A stretch of 64,000 nucleotides of DNA from Megalobrama amblycephala. Taxonomy: Eukaryota; Chordata; Actinopteri; Cypriniformes; Xenocyprididae. The notes beneath the pieces were generated by a model. The model searched no databases. It saw nothing but the letters and a program-made list of their open reading frames with translations, and was not told the origin of the DNA. The translations under genes and the position numbers were made by a program. Where the stretch lies: positions 3,763,433 through 3,827,432 of the forward strand of contig NC_063054.1 in the NCBI RefSeq assembly GCF_018812025.1. The letters are read 5' to 3'. Below, piece by piece: positions 1 to 13,400 of the stretch. The stretch's first letter is position 1, and each line of letters starts with the position of its first letter.

Positions 1-495
1 CTCTGGTGTCGCTGATAAGGGGATCAGGGCCCTCCTCTCTGAACTCTAAACCCCCTCATGCCCACTGAATAAATCACCTCCCTCTGACACAGTCAAGATC
101 AACCACAATCTCACATTTATGAATACCATCCAAGCAGATCACCTCTTGCATCAATATTTGTTTGACACACTCAGATGTTAATGATTCACTGGTCAGTGCT
201 CTCACGGCAGACCTTGACCGACTAAAAATCTTTAAACAGCTGATCTGGAGGGAGTGAAGCAGAGATGCTTAATGCAATAATTGACTCAGTGCCTTTAAAA
301 ATCCTGAGAACATACAGAACAAAGATATATTCTTTGTCATGTGGTTCAATCCGCTGGGTTTGACAAAAATATTATTTAATATGTCATAAATGTAATGCAA
401 AAAAATAATATATATGTTATAAAATGTATACAGATTTTTTAAAAAATAAATAAATTATACAGTAAATCATGTTCAAGGGATGGATCAGGTAGAAG
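1..495. other. ldlrap1 intron 3 (5' part), no gene seen
   Basis: AT-rich DNA with no exon of ldlrap1 and no recognised element. The intron continues to 1316 and holds the interrupted repeat at 496-1197. Confidence 0.6.
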
Positions 496-1197
496 TACAC
501 TGTTCAAAAGTTTGGGGTCAGCAAGATTTTTTAAATATTTTTATTTAGCAATTAAATTGATCAAAAGTGATAATAAAGACATTGTTAGAAAAATGTATAT
601 TTCAAATAAATGCTGTGCTTTTGAACTTTCTATTCATAAAAAAATCCTGAAAATGGTAAATTTCCACAAAAGCATTAAGCAGAACATTGATAAAAATCAT
701 AAATGTTTCTTGAGCATCAAATCATCATATCAGAATGATTTCTGAAGGATCATGTGACACTGAAGACTGGAGTAACGATGCTGAAAATTCAGCTTTGATC
801 ACAGGAATAAATTACACTTTACTATATATTCACATAGAAAACTATGGAAGCTTGTTTCCGCCACTGAATAAAACATAAAGGTATAATTGCGACTTTTTAT
901 CTCACAATTCTGACTTTTTTCTCAGAATTGTGTTATATAAACTCGCAATTGTGAATTATAAGGTCAGAATTGCGAGTTTATAACTTGCATTTCTGACATA
1001 ACTGAGAAAAGAAGCCAGAATTGTGAGATAAAAAGTCGCAATTACCTTCTTTATTTTTTAATTAGTGGCAGAAATAAACTTCCATAGAAAACAGCCATTT
1101 TAAATTGTATTAATATTTCACAATATTACTGTTTTACTGTATTTTTGATCAAATAAATGCAAAAAAAATACAAAACAAACTTTTGAACAGTAGTGTA
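496..1197. repeat. Interspersed element A with terminal GTTCAAAAGTTTGGGGTCAG, copy 1
   Basis: The left end reads TACACTGTTCAAAAGTTTGG and the right end is its inverse (AACTTTTGAACAGTAGTGTA). The interior holds the hallmark block around GATTTCTGAAGGATCATGTG. It is interrupted by the TATGGAAG element at 843-1086. Other copies or fragments: 15436-15600, 19018-19250, 27118-27585, 28386-28465, 34726-35260, 38608-39086, 47728-48334 and 51778-54738 (interrupted). Likely a non-autonomous DNA element; the superfamily is not assigned. Confidence 0.75.
843..1086. mobile_element. TATGGAAG inverted-repeat element (family B), short form
   Basis: 244 bp. The left end TATGGAAGCTTGTTTCCGCC is inverted at the right end as GGCAGAAATAAACTTCCATA. 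Flanking direct repeat GAAAAC at 837-842 and 1087-1092. A paralogous uninterrupted site at about 38940-38952 reads CACATAGAAAACAG, which confirms a 6-bp target duplication. The interior has only a few ~20-bp units (ATCTCACAATTCTGACTTTT and its inverse), so this looks like the unexpanded form. Confidence 0.85.
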
Positions 1198-1316
1198 GCT
1201 CATTTTTTTTCCTTTTTTGATTTTTAAGTATATTAAGGATATCTTTTAATTTGCAGCACACTGTGATTTTTTAATTATCATATAAAAGATCACAGGTTGA
1301 GTGATTTTGGTTTTAC

Positions 1317-1429
1317 CTGTAAATGGAAACGTCCTCGACGAGGTCATTGGTCTCTGTGTCTGAGATGATGATTCCCTTGGGGGAGACAGTGAGGGTCACT
1401 TTCCGAAACTTCTTTGCGCTGGCCCGAGC
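1317..1429 (-). CDS. ldlrap1: ldlrap1 coding exon 3 (PTB domain)
   Basis: 113 nt: [19 protein letters not shown] then [18 protein letters not shown] plus AG of a split Arg codon. Human reads KASGKKLQKVTLKVSPRGIIL...LIENVSIYR. Acceptor CGCAG, donor CAG/GTAAAA. The next exon (ISYCTADK... in human) is not in the remaining 1.3 kb. Confidence 0.94.
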
Positions 1430-4400
1430 CTGCGTGTGGTTGACAAGGATAAACAATTTGTGTGAACCTCAGACAAACATCTTTGTCATAGCCAGCTTTG
1501 AAATGTCACTCATAACTCACTGACCATAAACAATAACCAGAAAAGGTCAGAGAAACCTGTGTGGGTTATTAAACTCCACAGGTACAAGAGCTGAAAAGAG
1601 ATGACGCGTAATAGATCAAATTCATCTTCTGCCTTGTTTAAGTGATGTAACTGTGATCCCAGCATATGAACACACTGTGCTGGCAGGAAGAAAAGAGGCC
1701 AACACGGACGAGGACGAGGGGAAATTATGGTTGAAATGCAGAAGAGGAGAGAGAGGGACTCGTCAAGGACAAAGGAAATCAGGCAAAGCATATCTGGAGG
1801 GTCTTTCTCCCTTCCCAGGAGACAGTAAACACTGAATTAAAGCACCAATGAAACTCATCTCACAGTCTGACAGTCAGTTCGGAGAGGAAGTTGTCATTCT
1901 GATTCGAGTGTGCTGATAAATGAAGAAAATCTCTTTTTCATTGGCTTTGTGAAGAACAAGGAATTATACTGTGCATTTAAATAGGAAACAGAGTGTCCTG
2001 AAAGACTCTTTTGTTCTGTTCAACATTTTATCACGTCTTTGTGAGGTCCTAAAACTACTGATCAAAAAGCTTTTGGTTTCTGTCTTGTTCTGTTTAACCC
2101 TCTGTGAACACTTGTGCTGTTTGTGGTCAAAAGTGACTGAACACCTGAAACATAACTTTTTTTTGTATTTTCAGTAAAATCAATGTGTGTACAATAATTT
2201 TTTTCTTTTTATTTTGTATTTTGAGAGAATTTCATGGTAATAATTAATATTTATGCAATAATTATGATCAAGTTTTTTCTGCAGTGAAAATAATACAAAA
2301 TTTTTTTTTTTTTTTTTTTTTTTATTACTTTTCAATTAAAGCTGTATTTCATGTTAAATTAGAGACAGTGGGCCCTATTTTAACGATCTAAGCACACGGT
2401 GCAGGTGCACTTTGGGCATGTCCGAATCCACTTTTGCTAGTTTAACGACTGGAAAAATGGTCGGCGCGCCAGGTGCATGGTCCAAAAGGGTTGTACCTAT
2501 TCTCTTAATGAGTCATGGGTGTGTTTTGGGCGTAACATGCAATAAACCAATCAGAGTCTCATCTCCCATTCCCTTTAAAAGCCAGTTGCGCTCACGCCAT
2601 GGCGGATTTGCTATTTACATGGTGGAATTTGCAAACAGATAAACAGATCTGCTCGTGCACAAGCTTAAAGCTGGATTCCACCAAAGCATTTTTATCTTTA
2701 TGCACACAATAATAATTTTTTACATTGTAATCCTTTTATTTTTAATATTTGGCATGTTTGTGTGCTGCTGCACGTCCCTGTGTGTGTAAAAAGCAGAGTG
2801 TACGAGCTTTGTGTACCCGCCTATAGGTGCATATTACTAACACAACCTTTAAATAACAAAAAAAATACTGCGCCATTGACTTTAGAGCAGGTTTCAGTTG
2901 GTCAGTGGCGCAGTCGTTTTCAGTTTCCTCAAAATAGCTACACGCCAACAATGCACCTGAACACACCTTGTTTTCAGACCAGCACGCCCATGGCCGAACA
3001 GATGGGGGCGAGTGCATTTGCTATTTAAACAATGTGGCGCAGGACATGAAAATGATAACTGTCGGGTTAAAACTAGCAAAAAACACTTGCCTGGTGTTGC
3101 ATTGCACTGGATGTATGATAGGGCCTAATGCCTTTTTGAAGGCAGTTTTTTGAAATTCAATTTTTGAGGGCAGATTAGCACCATCTGGTGGGAGTAAAAA
3201 AAAAGAAAAACATCTGTAATGTCGCGGTGTAACCACTAGTATAGCTCTATATAAAAAGGCTTATAAATTCTATAATTGTTTTTATTACTTATTTTAGACA
3301 TAAATACTTACGTTTTATTAAGTTTGTCAAGGTTTAGATTTTTTTGTTTAAAATGTTGATTTGAAGTGTCAGTTTTTACATTAATTTTACTAGTCAAGCC
3401 TGAACAAAGAGAAAGACATTTTGTTACACATACAATCAAAATTCACCAAAAATGAACAGAAAAGGTTTATCAGAGCTTAATAAACCTGATTTCAACCTCT
3501 TATTTGAGTCTTCTGGCTGAAATTTGCCATATTGTTACAGCAACACCAGTTCATTTGTGTGTGTGTAATAGTGTGTTGTGCGTGGAAGTTAGTGTGTGTT
3601 TGGGTGTGTGCTTTTTTGCTGCATCGTGGCTGATGTGTAGATTGTACAAACAAAAAATTATCTGTATTTTCATATTTTTGCCTATTTCCTATTCATTTCC
3701 TATGGCAATCATTTTTGAACAACACAACAACACAAGTTTTTTTTTTTTCTCAACTTTTTTTTTTTTCATTCCTCACTATTCCCGCTTTCACTCTGCTGAC
3801 TGACCGTGGTCACAATCCTCCTGATGGCAGCCGCTGCCATGTCTTCTCCTTTAGGTTGGCCAACCAGAGTCATGCCCAGATACTTCACATTGAACACCAT
3901 CCCTTCCAGGAGAGTCTCCTTGGTGTCCGTCCAGTTCTCTGGGAGCTCTACAACACAAAATAAAACATTTTTCTTTATGAGTGAACCATCCCTTTAAGAA
4001 ACAAACTAAAAAACAAACTGCCTGAAATGCGAATGTGGATTTATTGATTAACACTGCAGGATATCACAAGAACGATGCCTGGAGGCCATTATGAAAGAAT
4101 TACTTTTTTGATGCAATAAATAATGATCAACTGGAAGCATTGGCAAAACATGTTTTCCATTTAAATACATCCATTGAACATACATGGCAGGTTTCACACC
4201 TTTCCATTAGGAGAAGTGGGGCTCATTCCCATGTAAGGAGAACTGTGCCACACACTGAGCTTTAAATAGCTTTCTGGTCCCATTTGGGTCCAATACAAAG
4301 CCCTGCAGGAGAGTAGAGCTGGATGGAAAGATGTGCAGAATGAACCTGACTACAGGACATCCACTGCGATTCTGAAGCAAAAATCTATATAAAGCAAGCA

Positions 4401-7400
4401 CAGAAGTGCTGGACCTTAACCAATGGTTATATCACAGTGAATTATTGATTATTATGCTTTCAAAATGACAAAGATTCTTTATTATTATTTCATTTTATAT
4501 AAATTTCTTATAGTAGAAAAACCATCAGAACTGCAGGAAGAGAACTGAAAATAGTTCCTCTTTGATCATTTATATTCATTGTGACAGGTAAGACAAAGTT
4601 TGTCTGTTTCAGATTACGTGCACAAATTTGAATAGCTTGACAGCCCTAATTGTTATTGTTAGCTATTAAAATTTTTTAATCTAATTAATTACATGATTTG
4701 CTGTTTAATTAATTGCAAATTAACTGCACATCAAGTTTGGCTGAGAAATTACCCCAAAAAGATCATTTGAAGTCATTATTGTGGTAAATGAGAAAAGCAT
4801 CAAATAGACTTTTAAAAAAGTTGCTTTAGAAATAAATAATTTTATTTGATTCAGCATAGAATTTATACAATCAAACCTTTAGGCCACAACAGCCATGTAA
4901 TAATACCATGAGATAAATGGGTTTTTGTCACATTTCTGGTTGTGGTTGACTTTTATAGTTTCATGTCTTTTATTTTGTAATTTCCGCAGATTTCCCACAG
5001 AATTGGGCTATTTTAAAGGTGCCGTCGAACGTTTTTTTTACAAGACGTAATATAAGTCTAAGGTGTCCCCTGAATGTGTCTGTGAAGTTTCAGCTCAAAA
5101 TACCCCATAGATTTTTTTTAATCAATTTTTTTAACTGCCTATTTTGGGGCATCATTAGAAATGCACCGATTTCAGGGCTGCGGCCCCTTTAAATTGCGCA
5201 CTCTCCACCCCCTCCCGAGCTCTCGACTCTATCATTGCGTAAACAAAGTTCACACAGCTAATATAACCCTCAAAATGGATCTTTACAAAGTGTTCATCAT
5301 GCAGCATGTCTAATCGCGTAAGTATGGTGTTTATTTGGATGTTTACATTTGATTCTGAATGAGTTTGATAGTGCTCCGTGGCTAAAGCTAACATTACACA
5401 CTGTTGGAGAGATTTATAAAGAATGAAGTTGTGTTTATGAATTATACAGACCGCAAGTGTTTAATAATGAAAATAACGTGAATACAGTAAGAAACGATGG
5501 TAACTTTAACCACATTTAACAGTACATTAGCAACATGCTAACGAAACATTTAGAAAGACAATTTACAAATATCACTAAAAATATCATGATATCATGGATC
5601 ATGTCAGTTATTATTGCTCCATCTGCCATTTTTCGCTATTGTCCTTGCTTGCTTACCTAGTCTGATGATTCAGCTGTGCACAGATCCAGACGTTAATACT
5701 GGCTGCCCTTGTCTAATGCCTTGAACATGAGCTGGCATATGCAAATATTGGGGCGTACATATTAATGATCCTGACTGTTACGTAACAGTCAGTGTGATGT
5801 TGAAATTCGCCTGTTCTTCAGAGGTCTTTTAAACAAATGATATTTATATAAGAAGGAGGAAACAATGGTGTTTGAGACTCACTGTATGTCATTTCCATGT
5901 ACTGAACTCTTGTTATTCAACTATGCCAAGATAAATTCAATTTTTAATTCTAGGGCACCTTTAACACTGTTGCCGCGGGTTGTTTTTATGTCTGCGGGTT
6001 GAAGCGACCCCAAATAACATTATATTTAGCCACAGGTCAAAGTTTGAACTAATTGTTATACTTGCACTAGCATATTGTATATGACAATTTAGTCCAAACT
6101 TTGACCTGAGGAGGGCAGTAATACACTTAGCAGTGTCTACACTGCCGGAATTCTAATAGAGAAGAAGAAGAGAGCTAGTTCAAGATGAGCATTTATGGTT
6201 AAAACATTTTTTTTTAGAAAATAAGCAATGGTTTCTCTAGATAAGACCTAGATATTTCTCGTCTGGGATCATGTAGAGCTCTTTGAAGCTGCAGTGAAAC
6301 TGTAATTTTGACCTTCAATCGTTTGGATTAATGGTCATTATAACGCATTTTAAACTATATAAATCATAACATGATTTTGCGGGAATTATAATCAGGCGTT
6401 AAAAGTACTACCCATTGTGTCTGTTGAACCGATGGGATCACTCAGGGTCCTAAAGGAGACGCGATTCCTGGGGGGACTCGATTTCTCACCACACTGGACC
6501 ACTGATTCGAAACAAAAAATTCGCAAAGGTTTCAAAGCTTCATGAAGCAGCTTAGAAATTGCCAGTTTTAAATAAGTATTAAAGCGATGGTTCACCCAAA
6601 AATGAAAATTCTGTCATCGTTTACTTTTTTAGTACATTTCTTATGGGAAAAAAACAAAAAAACATTTAGAATAGTGCTTAAAACAGTGCCTCCTTGATCA
6701 TTACATCCATGGTGACAAAAGTTTTCAAATGTCTGAAACTATATTATACAGATCTGTAACTACTCAGTAAGCAATTACTTCTAAGGCAGCTATGGAGGAC
6801 AGAAACTCATTTAATCTGCCTGTCCCGTGTCCTGTTCTGACAGCTCTCCTCGGAGCCATCTGGCTCTCCCAGCAGCACCAGCTGTTTGAGGCCAGGAAGA
6901 CAACACCACCATCATGGCTTTCTCAACTGTAAGTCAATTATTAACCTGAGAAGACACAAAATCTATCTGAGCACTCGATGGGCAGGAGAACTAACACTCA
7001 ATGCTCACTCAGCACTGCAGTCGTCTCTAAATGACATGCTATAACCCATTAAAGATGAGCCGCAGGGCATGGAAACATAACAGAAGTAGCCAAAAAGCTC
7101 TAAGGGTGACTTGCTGGCATGTATTATCTCCCTGAGCTGTTGCAGCACATTTGTCCTGCTGAAATCCCTGAAAGTGGGAACGCTGACACACACAAAACTT
7201 GGGCCACAATAAAGCTGCAACTAGTATCGCTCTGTAACTTGAGGGACGGACCATACGTTCACCAGGCTGCTGAATGAATAATTGATCTGTTATTTTGTTG
7301 TTGATGCTCCAGGCCTTCGCTTAGATTAGATTAGATTAAAGTAGGACATGTTTATGTTTCAGAAAACTTTTGAAAAGGTTATGACAATAAAGTGAAGCAA

Positions 7401-10400
7401 ATAATGCAAAAGGGCTGATGGTGATTGGATTCTTCCAGGTTTAGCCAAGAGCAGGTTGCAATGTGAAGAAAAAACAGCCCTTATTGTGTGTTTGGTGTGA
7501 GAGCGGCATTTTTAACAGCACATAATTTGACGTCTGGGCTGGTACATGTGTCTGGATGATAGAGTGATCCGATTTGTGTACACATGAAATGCGATTACCA
7601 GAGACGCCGAGACTACTGTAACTGCATTTGTGTCTGCGCTAGACAAAAGCTGCATGGCATTTCTCCAGACTGAAGGTTTCTGTGATGCAACGCTTAAGCT
7701 TTTGATGTTTTAAATCAAAAGAAATCTACTTAAATATGTTGTTTAGCATATTATTACTTTTTCCAGGAGCATTTTGAACAGTTGGGTTGAAACCTAGAAC
7801 CTCCCTGCAAACACAGAACGTTTCTTTAAAGGTGCCCTAGAATTAAATATTGAATTTACCTCGGCATAGTTGAATAACAAGAGTTCAGTGCATGGAAATG
7901 ACATACAGTGAGTCTCAAACTCCATTGTTTCCTCCTTCTTAAATAAATCTCATTTGTTTAAAAGACCTCCGAAGAACAGGCGAATCTCAACATAACACCG
8001 ACTGTTACGTAACAGTCGGATCATTAATATGTACGCCCCCAATATTTGCATATGCTAGCTCATGTTCAAGGCATTACACAAGGGCAGCCAGTATTAACGT
8101 CTGGATCTGTGCACAGCTGAATCATCAGACTAGGTAAGCAAGCAAGAACAATAGTGAAAAATGGCAGATGGAGCAATAATAACTGACATGATCCATGATT
8201 ACATGATATTTTTAGTGAAATTTGTAAATTGCCTTTCTAAATGTACTGTTAAATGTGGTTAAAGTTACCATTGTTTATTACTGTTTATTACTGTTTATTT
8301 CACAGAAACAAGACTGTCGTTATTTTCATTTTTTAAACACTTGCAGTCTGTATAATTCATAAACACAACTTCATTCTTTATAAATCTCTCCAACAGTGTG
8401 TAATGTTAGCTTTAGCCACGGAGCACTATCAAACTCATTCAGAATCAAATGTAAACATCCAAATAAATACCATACTTAAGCAATTAGACATGCTGCATGA
8501 CGAACACTTTGTAAAGATCCATTTTGAGGGTTATATTAGCTGTGTGAACTTTGTTTATGCTGGTTAAGGCAAGCGCGAGCTCCGGGGGAGGGGGAGCACG
8601 AGATTTAAAGGGGCCGCAGCCTGAATCGGCGCATATTTAATGATGCCCCAAAATAGGCAATTAAAAAAATGAATTAAAAAAAATCTATGGGGTATTTTGA
8701 GCTGAAACTTCACAGACACATTCAGGGGACACCTTAGACTTATATTACATCTTTTAAAAAGACGTTCTACAGCACCTTTAACCACTAAAGGTTCACACCA
8801 AGCATCGACACAAACTCATGATATCGTTCTGTTTATTTTAAGTGCTCTCTGCAGTTTTGTCTCTTTAAAGCAGGATTGATTCTGATTGGCTGTCAAAGTT
8901 TTTATGGTTCATCGTTCTGAAAATGATTTCAACTATATTGTTTCTCTGTGATGTTATTGTTATAGTTTTGGTGTGTGAACGCTATTCCTTTTCATTTAGA
9001 GCTATATCTTTATCGTTATCTTTATAATTATCATCCTTAGTGTGAATACTCCTTAAAGTCCACCTGTAGTCAATAATTTTATCCCTTAAAACACCAAAAT
9101 GACATATTTAAACATGTTTTTCATGTGAAAAAAATGTCTTCATGCCTTTAAATAGCTTGAATGTAACTCTACACCCTTGCCTCATTTAATATACACTCGG
9201 TCAACTTACTGTAGTAAACGCTGAACAATGGTATCGCTCTTTACAACGTCGGACATAGGACGGTAATTAATATGATTAGCCTTTTGCTTGACTACATTAT
9301 CAAACATCTAATAATGTGTTGCTAATGTTACGCAAACCATGTTCCCATTCGCCATCTCAGAGTCAGAGTCAGCTGCCTTCTAACAATTAGTATCCCTACA
9401 AACGCTTTGAACAATTTAGAACATCAGTGGAGAAAGGCATATAGTTCATCATAACAATGAATAATGTAATATATACATCATACACCCGCTAAATTGCTAA
9501 ATCTACACGATTTTTCATATCAACAGGCTTACAAGGTAGTTTGTGACGTCAGAAACACTGGCGATTTCAAACCGCGAAGGAGAAAATACTCAGCAATGGT
9601 GTTGACTTATGATTTTGCACATGGTTTGTTTTAAAGCATATTAAAAACACCACATAGACATATAAACAACATTAAAAACTTGATTTTCACCACTGGGGGT
9701 CTTTAAGTGTATGGATCCTGTTTGGTTATTTCTTTGGGAACCAATTTCTAACATTCTAGGAATTTTTGTGAGCTGAACTGCTCGGAGACGCTGAGGTTGA
9801 GGATCCAAAGTAGTTTATTGAAGGGTAATCCAAAGACGTAACCCAAAAACAGTCAAAAGGTCATAAGCACAGGGTAAACAGTCCAAATGATGACAGGGCT
9901 CAGGAACACAGGGAAACACGGTAATCCACAAGAGAAAGGCAAACAGGGTCGAAACCAATGAGCTCTTAGAAATGCAGTGCTGACGCATACAAGACTTCGC
10001 AATGACTGACTGAGAAAACCAGGCTTATATCGGCAGAACTAATGAGCAACAGCTGAGTGTAATCAGGCATGTGCAATGGATTATGGGAAATGTAGTCCTT
10101 GATTAAGTGGCAATAGTCTGGGGTAGAGTGCCCCCTGGTGGCTATAAAGCACACTCCATCTGGTGATCGTGACAATAAGAACTTATACACAACATTCTTT
10201 AATAGTTATTTTTAGGTTTTATTTTTAGAAACAAATCCCAAAATGTTGCAGGGAGGTTTTTGTGTACTAACCTAATAAGAATTTAAACAAGACATTTTCT
10301 AACATTTCTCGGCGCTGGTTTTGGAAGTATTTTTTCCATTCATTTTTCCCATAGAGATTTTAAAAAAGTAAAGCAAAAAGTATTCAAAAATCAGACAAAA

Positions 10401-13400
10401 AATACAATAGGTACTTAACGATTTTAGTGAGGGAAAGAACTACAATCCCAGCAAGCATTGCAAACATTTTTAATTAATTGAATTAAAAATGATGGAGAAA
10501 CATAAAACTACTCATTTACAAATGCAGATTATATATGTATATATATAAACAATATATTTTAAGTTTATTGCAAAATATGCATAAATATACAAACATTTAA
10601 GTATTTTGAGAGCGAAAAGAGATCGACTCGATTATGCCATTTGCAGTCATGGGAGTGGGCGGAGCTAAAGAGATCTTTTGATGCGTGTTGCTTTTTTTGA
10701 CTCTGATTGGTGTAATTTTCTGTACAGCATCATGGGTAATGTAGTTTTTCAACAGGAATTCTCAACAGTTATCTTTATAACTATCATCTTTAGTGTGAAT
10801 ACTCCTTAAAGTACTCATTTAATCCTTAAAACTCATCTTTGATCACCAAAATGACATATTTAAAAAAAATGCATGTGAAAAAAATTTCTTCATGCCTTTA
10901 AATAGCTTAAATGTAACTTTACACCCTTGCCTCATTTAATATGCACAGATCTATGAATATGCAAATTAGTTGATGGACCCCATTAATTACAATTGTATTT
11001 TTTTCCATGCCATCAACTGTTTGGTTCCCATATTCTTAGAAATATTGTGTTTAGCAGAAGAAAGAAACTCAGATTGGAACAACTTAAGGATGAATAAATG
11101 ATGACAGAATTTTTATTTTTGGGTGAACTTCCCTTTAAACATGATCATTTTAAAAATAAGCTGAAATAATGCAGGTTGACGACTTCAAAAGAAGCAAATA
11201 CCATTGATTAACAACCTCGTAGTTTTTTCTTCCAGAACCCGACTGTTGCCTAAGGGTGTGCTTCCACTGACACACTTGATAATCGAGCACAGGGATGCCA
11301 CGAACCACGACACTGAAGGAAAGCAAGTGAGACGGTCAGCCACAGATATCTGCTTAATGGTCTAGCTTACACTCAGAAGTCACATGAATACACAATCATG
11401 TTGAATCTCAGTGAATATAATGACTGCATTTCCATGATGAGATGATTAATTAAAACACGAGCTCACACATGGACACACGGGCAGGACAGTTGCCCGTAGC
11501 AACGAGTAAATCAAATTCCTGGAATGATTCTGCACTAGAATTTTTATGTGTCATGTACAAACGGTTGAATATGAAATACATCAGACTTGAATGGTTTTTC
11601 CTTCTACAACGTGCTGACAGCAGCTGAATAAAAGGCCTCTGATCTCTGCTCTGCCATTTAGTGTCTAAATAATGAGTGTTGCTAGAATCTAGGACGTTAC
11701 CTTCAGAGTATATAGGACATGATACGGCGGAGAGGGAGGCAGAGGAATTGGGGAATAAAACCGATTCTAAGTGGAATACACACTTTAAAATAAAGGTGCT
11801 ACAAAAAAGCATTGTTTTGAATTCCATTTCTTTGAATTATAGTTATTGATTTGGCTATATGAGTGATTCCTGTTCCATTCAGTTACTGGTAGTGTCTTCA
11901 AAGGTTTTCATCTCAAATCAGACATTGTTGATTGTGTTTAGAACCCTTTTTTTCTATAGAGTGACAGAGATTGTTCAGTTACAGGTGCGTTGTTGAGGAG
12001 AAATAACAGGAAGGTCTCCATGTTTAATTCTGAGTTCTCAGACCCAGAGCTGTTTGAGCTGTTGAACATGCCATTTCTTCATCGAATTTCTCTGCTCAGG
12101 ACAACCACTGTGGTGTCAGACCAAGCTCCGCTGCTTAGCAACAAAAGACATTGAGCATAAGACAATCCTACAATGGGGGATGTTAGCATGTAAACATTAG
12201 CAGTCACAATAGTACACACTGAACTCTAAAAATCCTCAAAATATGGATATAATATGGATGTAAAAAAAACATTTTTTTCTGAATGATTAAACTATCTATG
12301 GAAGCTTGTTTCCGCCACAGAATAAAAAAAAAAAAAGGATAACTGCGACTTTTTTTCTCGCAATTCTGACTATTTTCTCATATTTCTGACTTTTTCCTCA
12401 CAATTCTGATATTTTTATGACCTTTTTCTCACAATTCAGATCTTTTTTCTCATAATTATGACTTTTTTCTCACAATTGAGACTTTTTTCTCGCAATTTTG
12501 ACTTTTTTCCTCACAATTTTGACTTTTCTCACAATTGACTTTTTTCTCGCAATTCTGACTTTTTTCTCGTAATTCTGACTTTTTTTCTCACAATTCTGAC
12601 TTTCTCACAATTCTGACTTTTTTCACAATTCTTTTTTTCTCACAATTCTGACTTTCTCACAATTCTGACTTTTTTCACAATTCTGACTTTTTTCTTGCAA
12701 TTCTGATTTTTTTTCACAATTGAGACTTTTTTCTCACAATTGAGACTTTTTTCTCACAATTGAGACTTTTTTCTCGCAATTTTGACTTTTTCTCGTAATT
12801 CTGACTTTTTTCGCAATTCTGACTTTTTTCTCACAATTCTGACTTTCTCACAATTCTGACTTTTTTCTTGCAATTCTGACTTTTTTCTCGCAATTCTGAT
12901 TTTTTTTCACAATTGAGACTTTTTTCTCACAATTGACTTTTTTCTCGCAATTCTGACTTTTTTCTCGTAATTCTGACTTTTTTCACAATTCTGACTTTTT
13001 TCTCACAATTCTGACTTTCTCACAATTCTGACTTTTTTCTCTTTTTTCTCGCAATTCTGACTTTTTTCTCGCAATTCTGATTTTTTTTTTTCACAATTGA
13101 GACTTTTTTCTCACAATTGAGACTTTTTTCTCGCAATTTTGACTTTTTCTCGCAATTCTGACTTTTTCTCGCAATTCTGACTTTTTTCTCGCAATTTTGA
13201 CTTTTTTCCTCAAAATTTTGACTTTTTTCTCACAATTGACTTTTTTCTCGCAATTCTGACTTTTTTCTCGTAATTCTGACTTTTTTCGCAATTCTGACTT
13301 TTTTTCTCGCAATTCTGACTTTTTTCTCGCAATTCTGACTTTTTTCTCGCAATTCTGACTTTTTTCTCGTAATTCTGACTTTTTTCGCAATTCTGACTTT

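Noticed and set aside
1..1316. ldlrap1 exon 4 at the left edge
   Set aside because: Looked on the minus strand for the next PTB segment (ISYCTADK-like) with splice sites and saw none; the region is an AT-rich intron and repeat.
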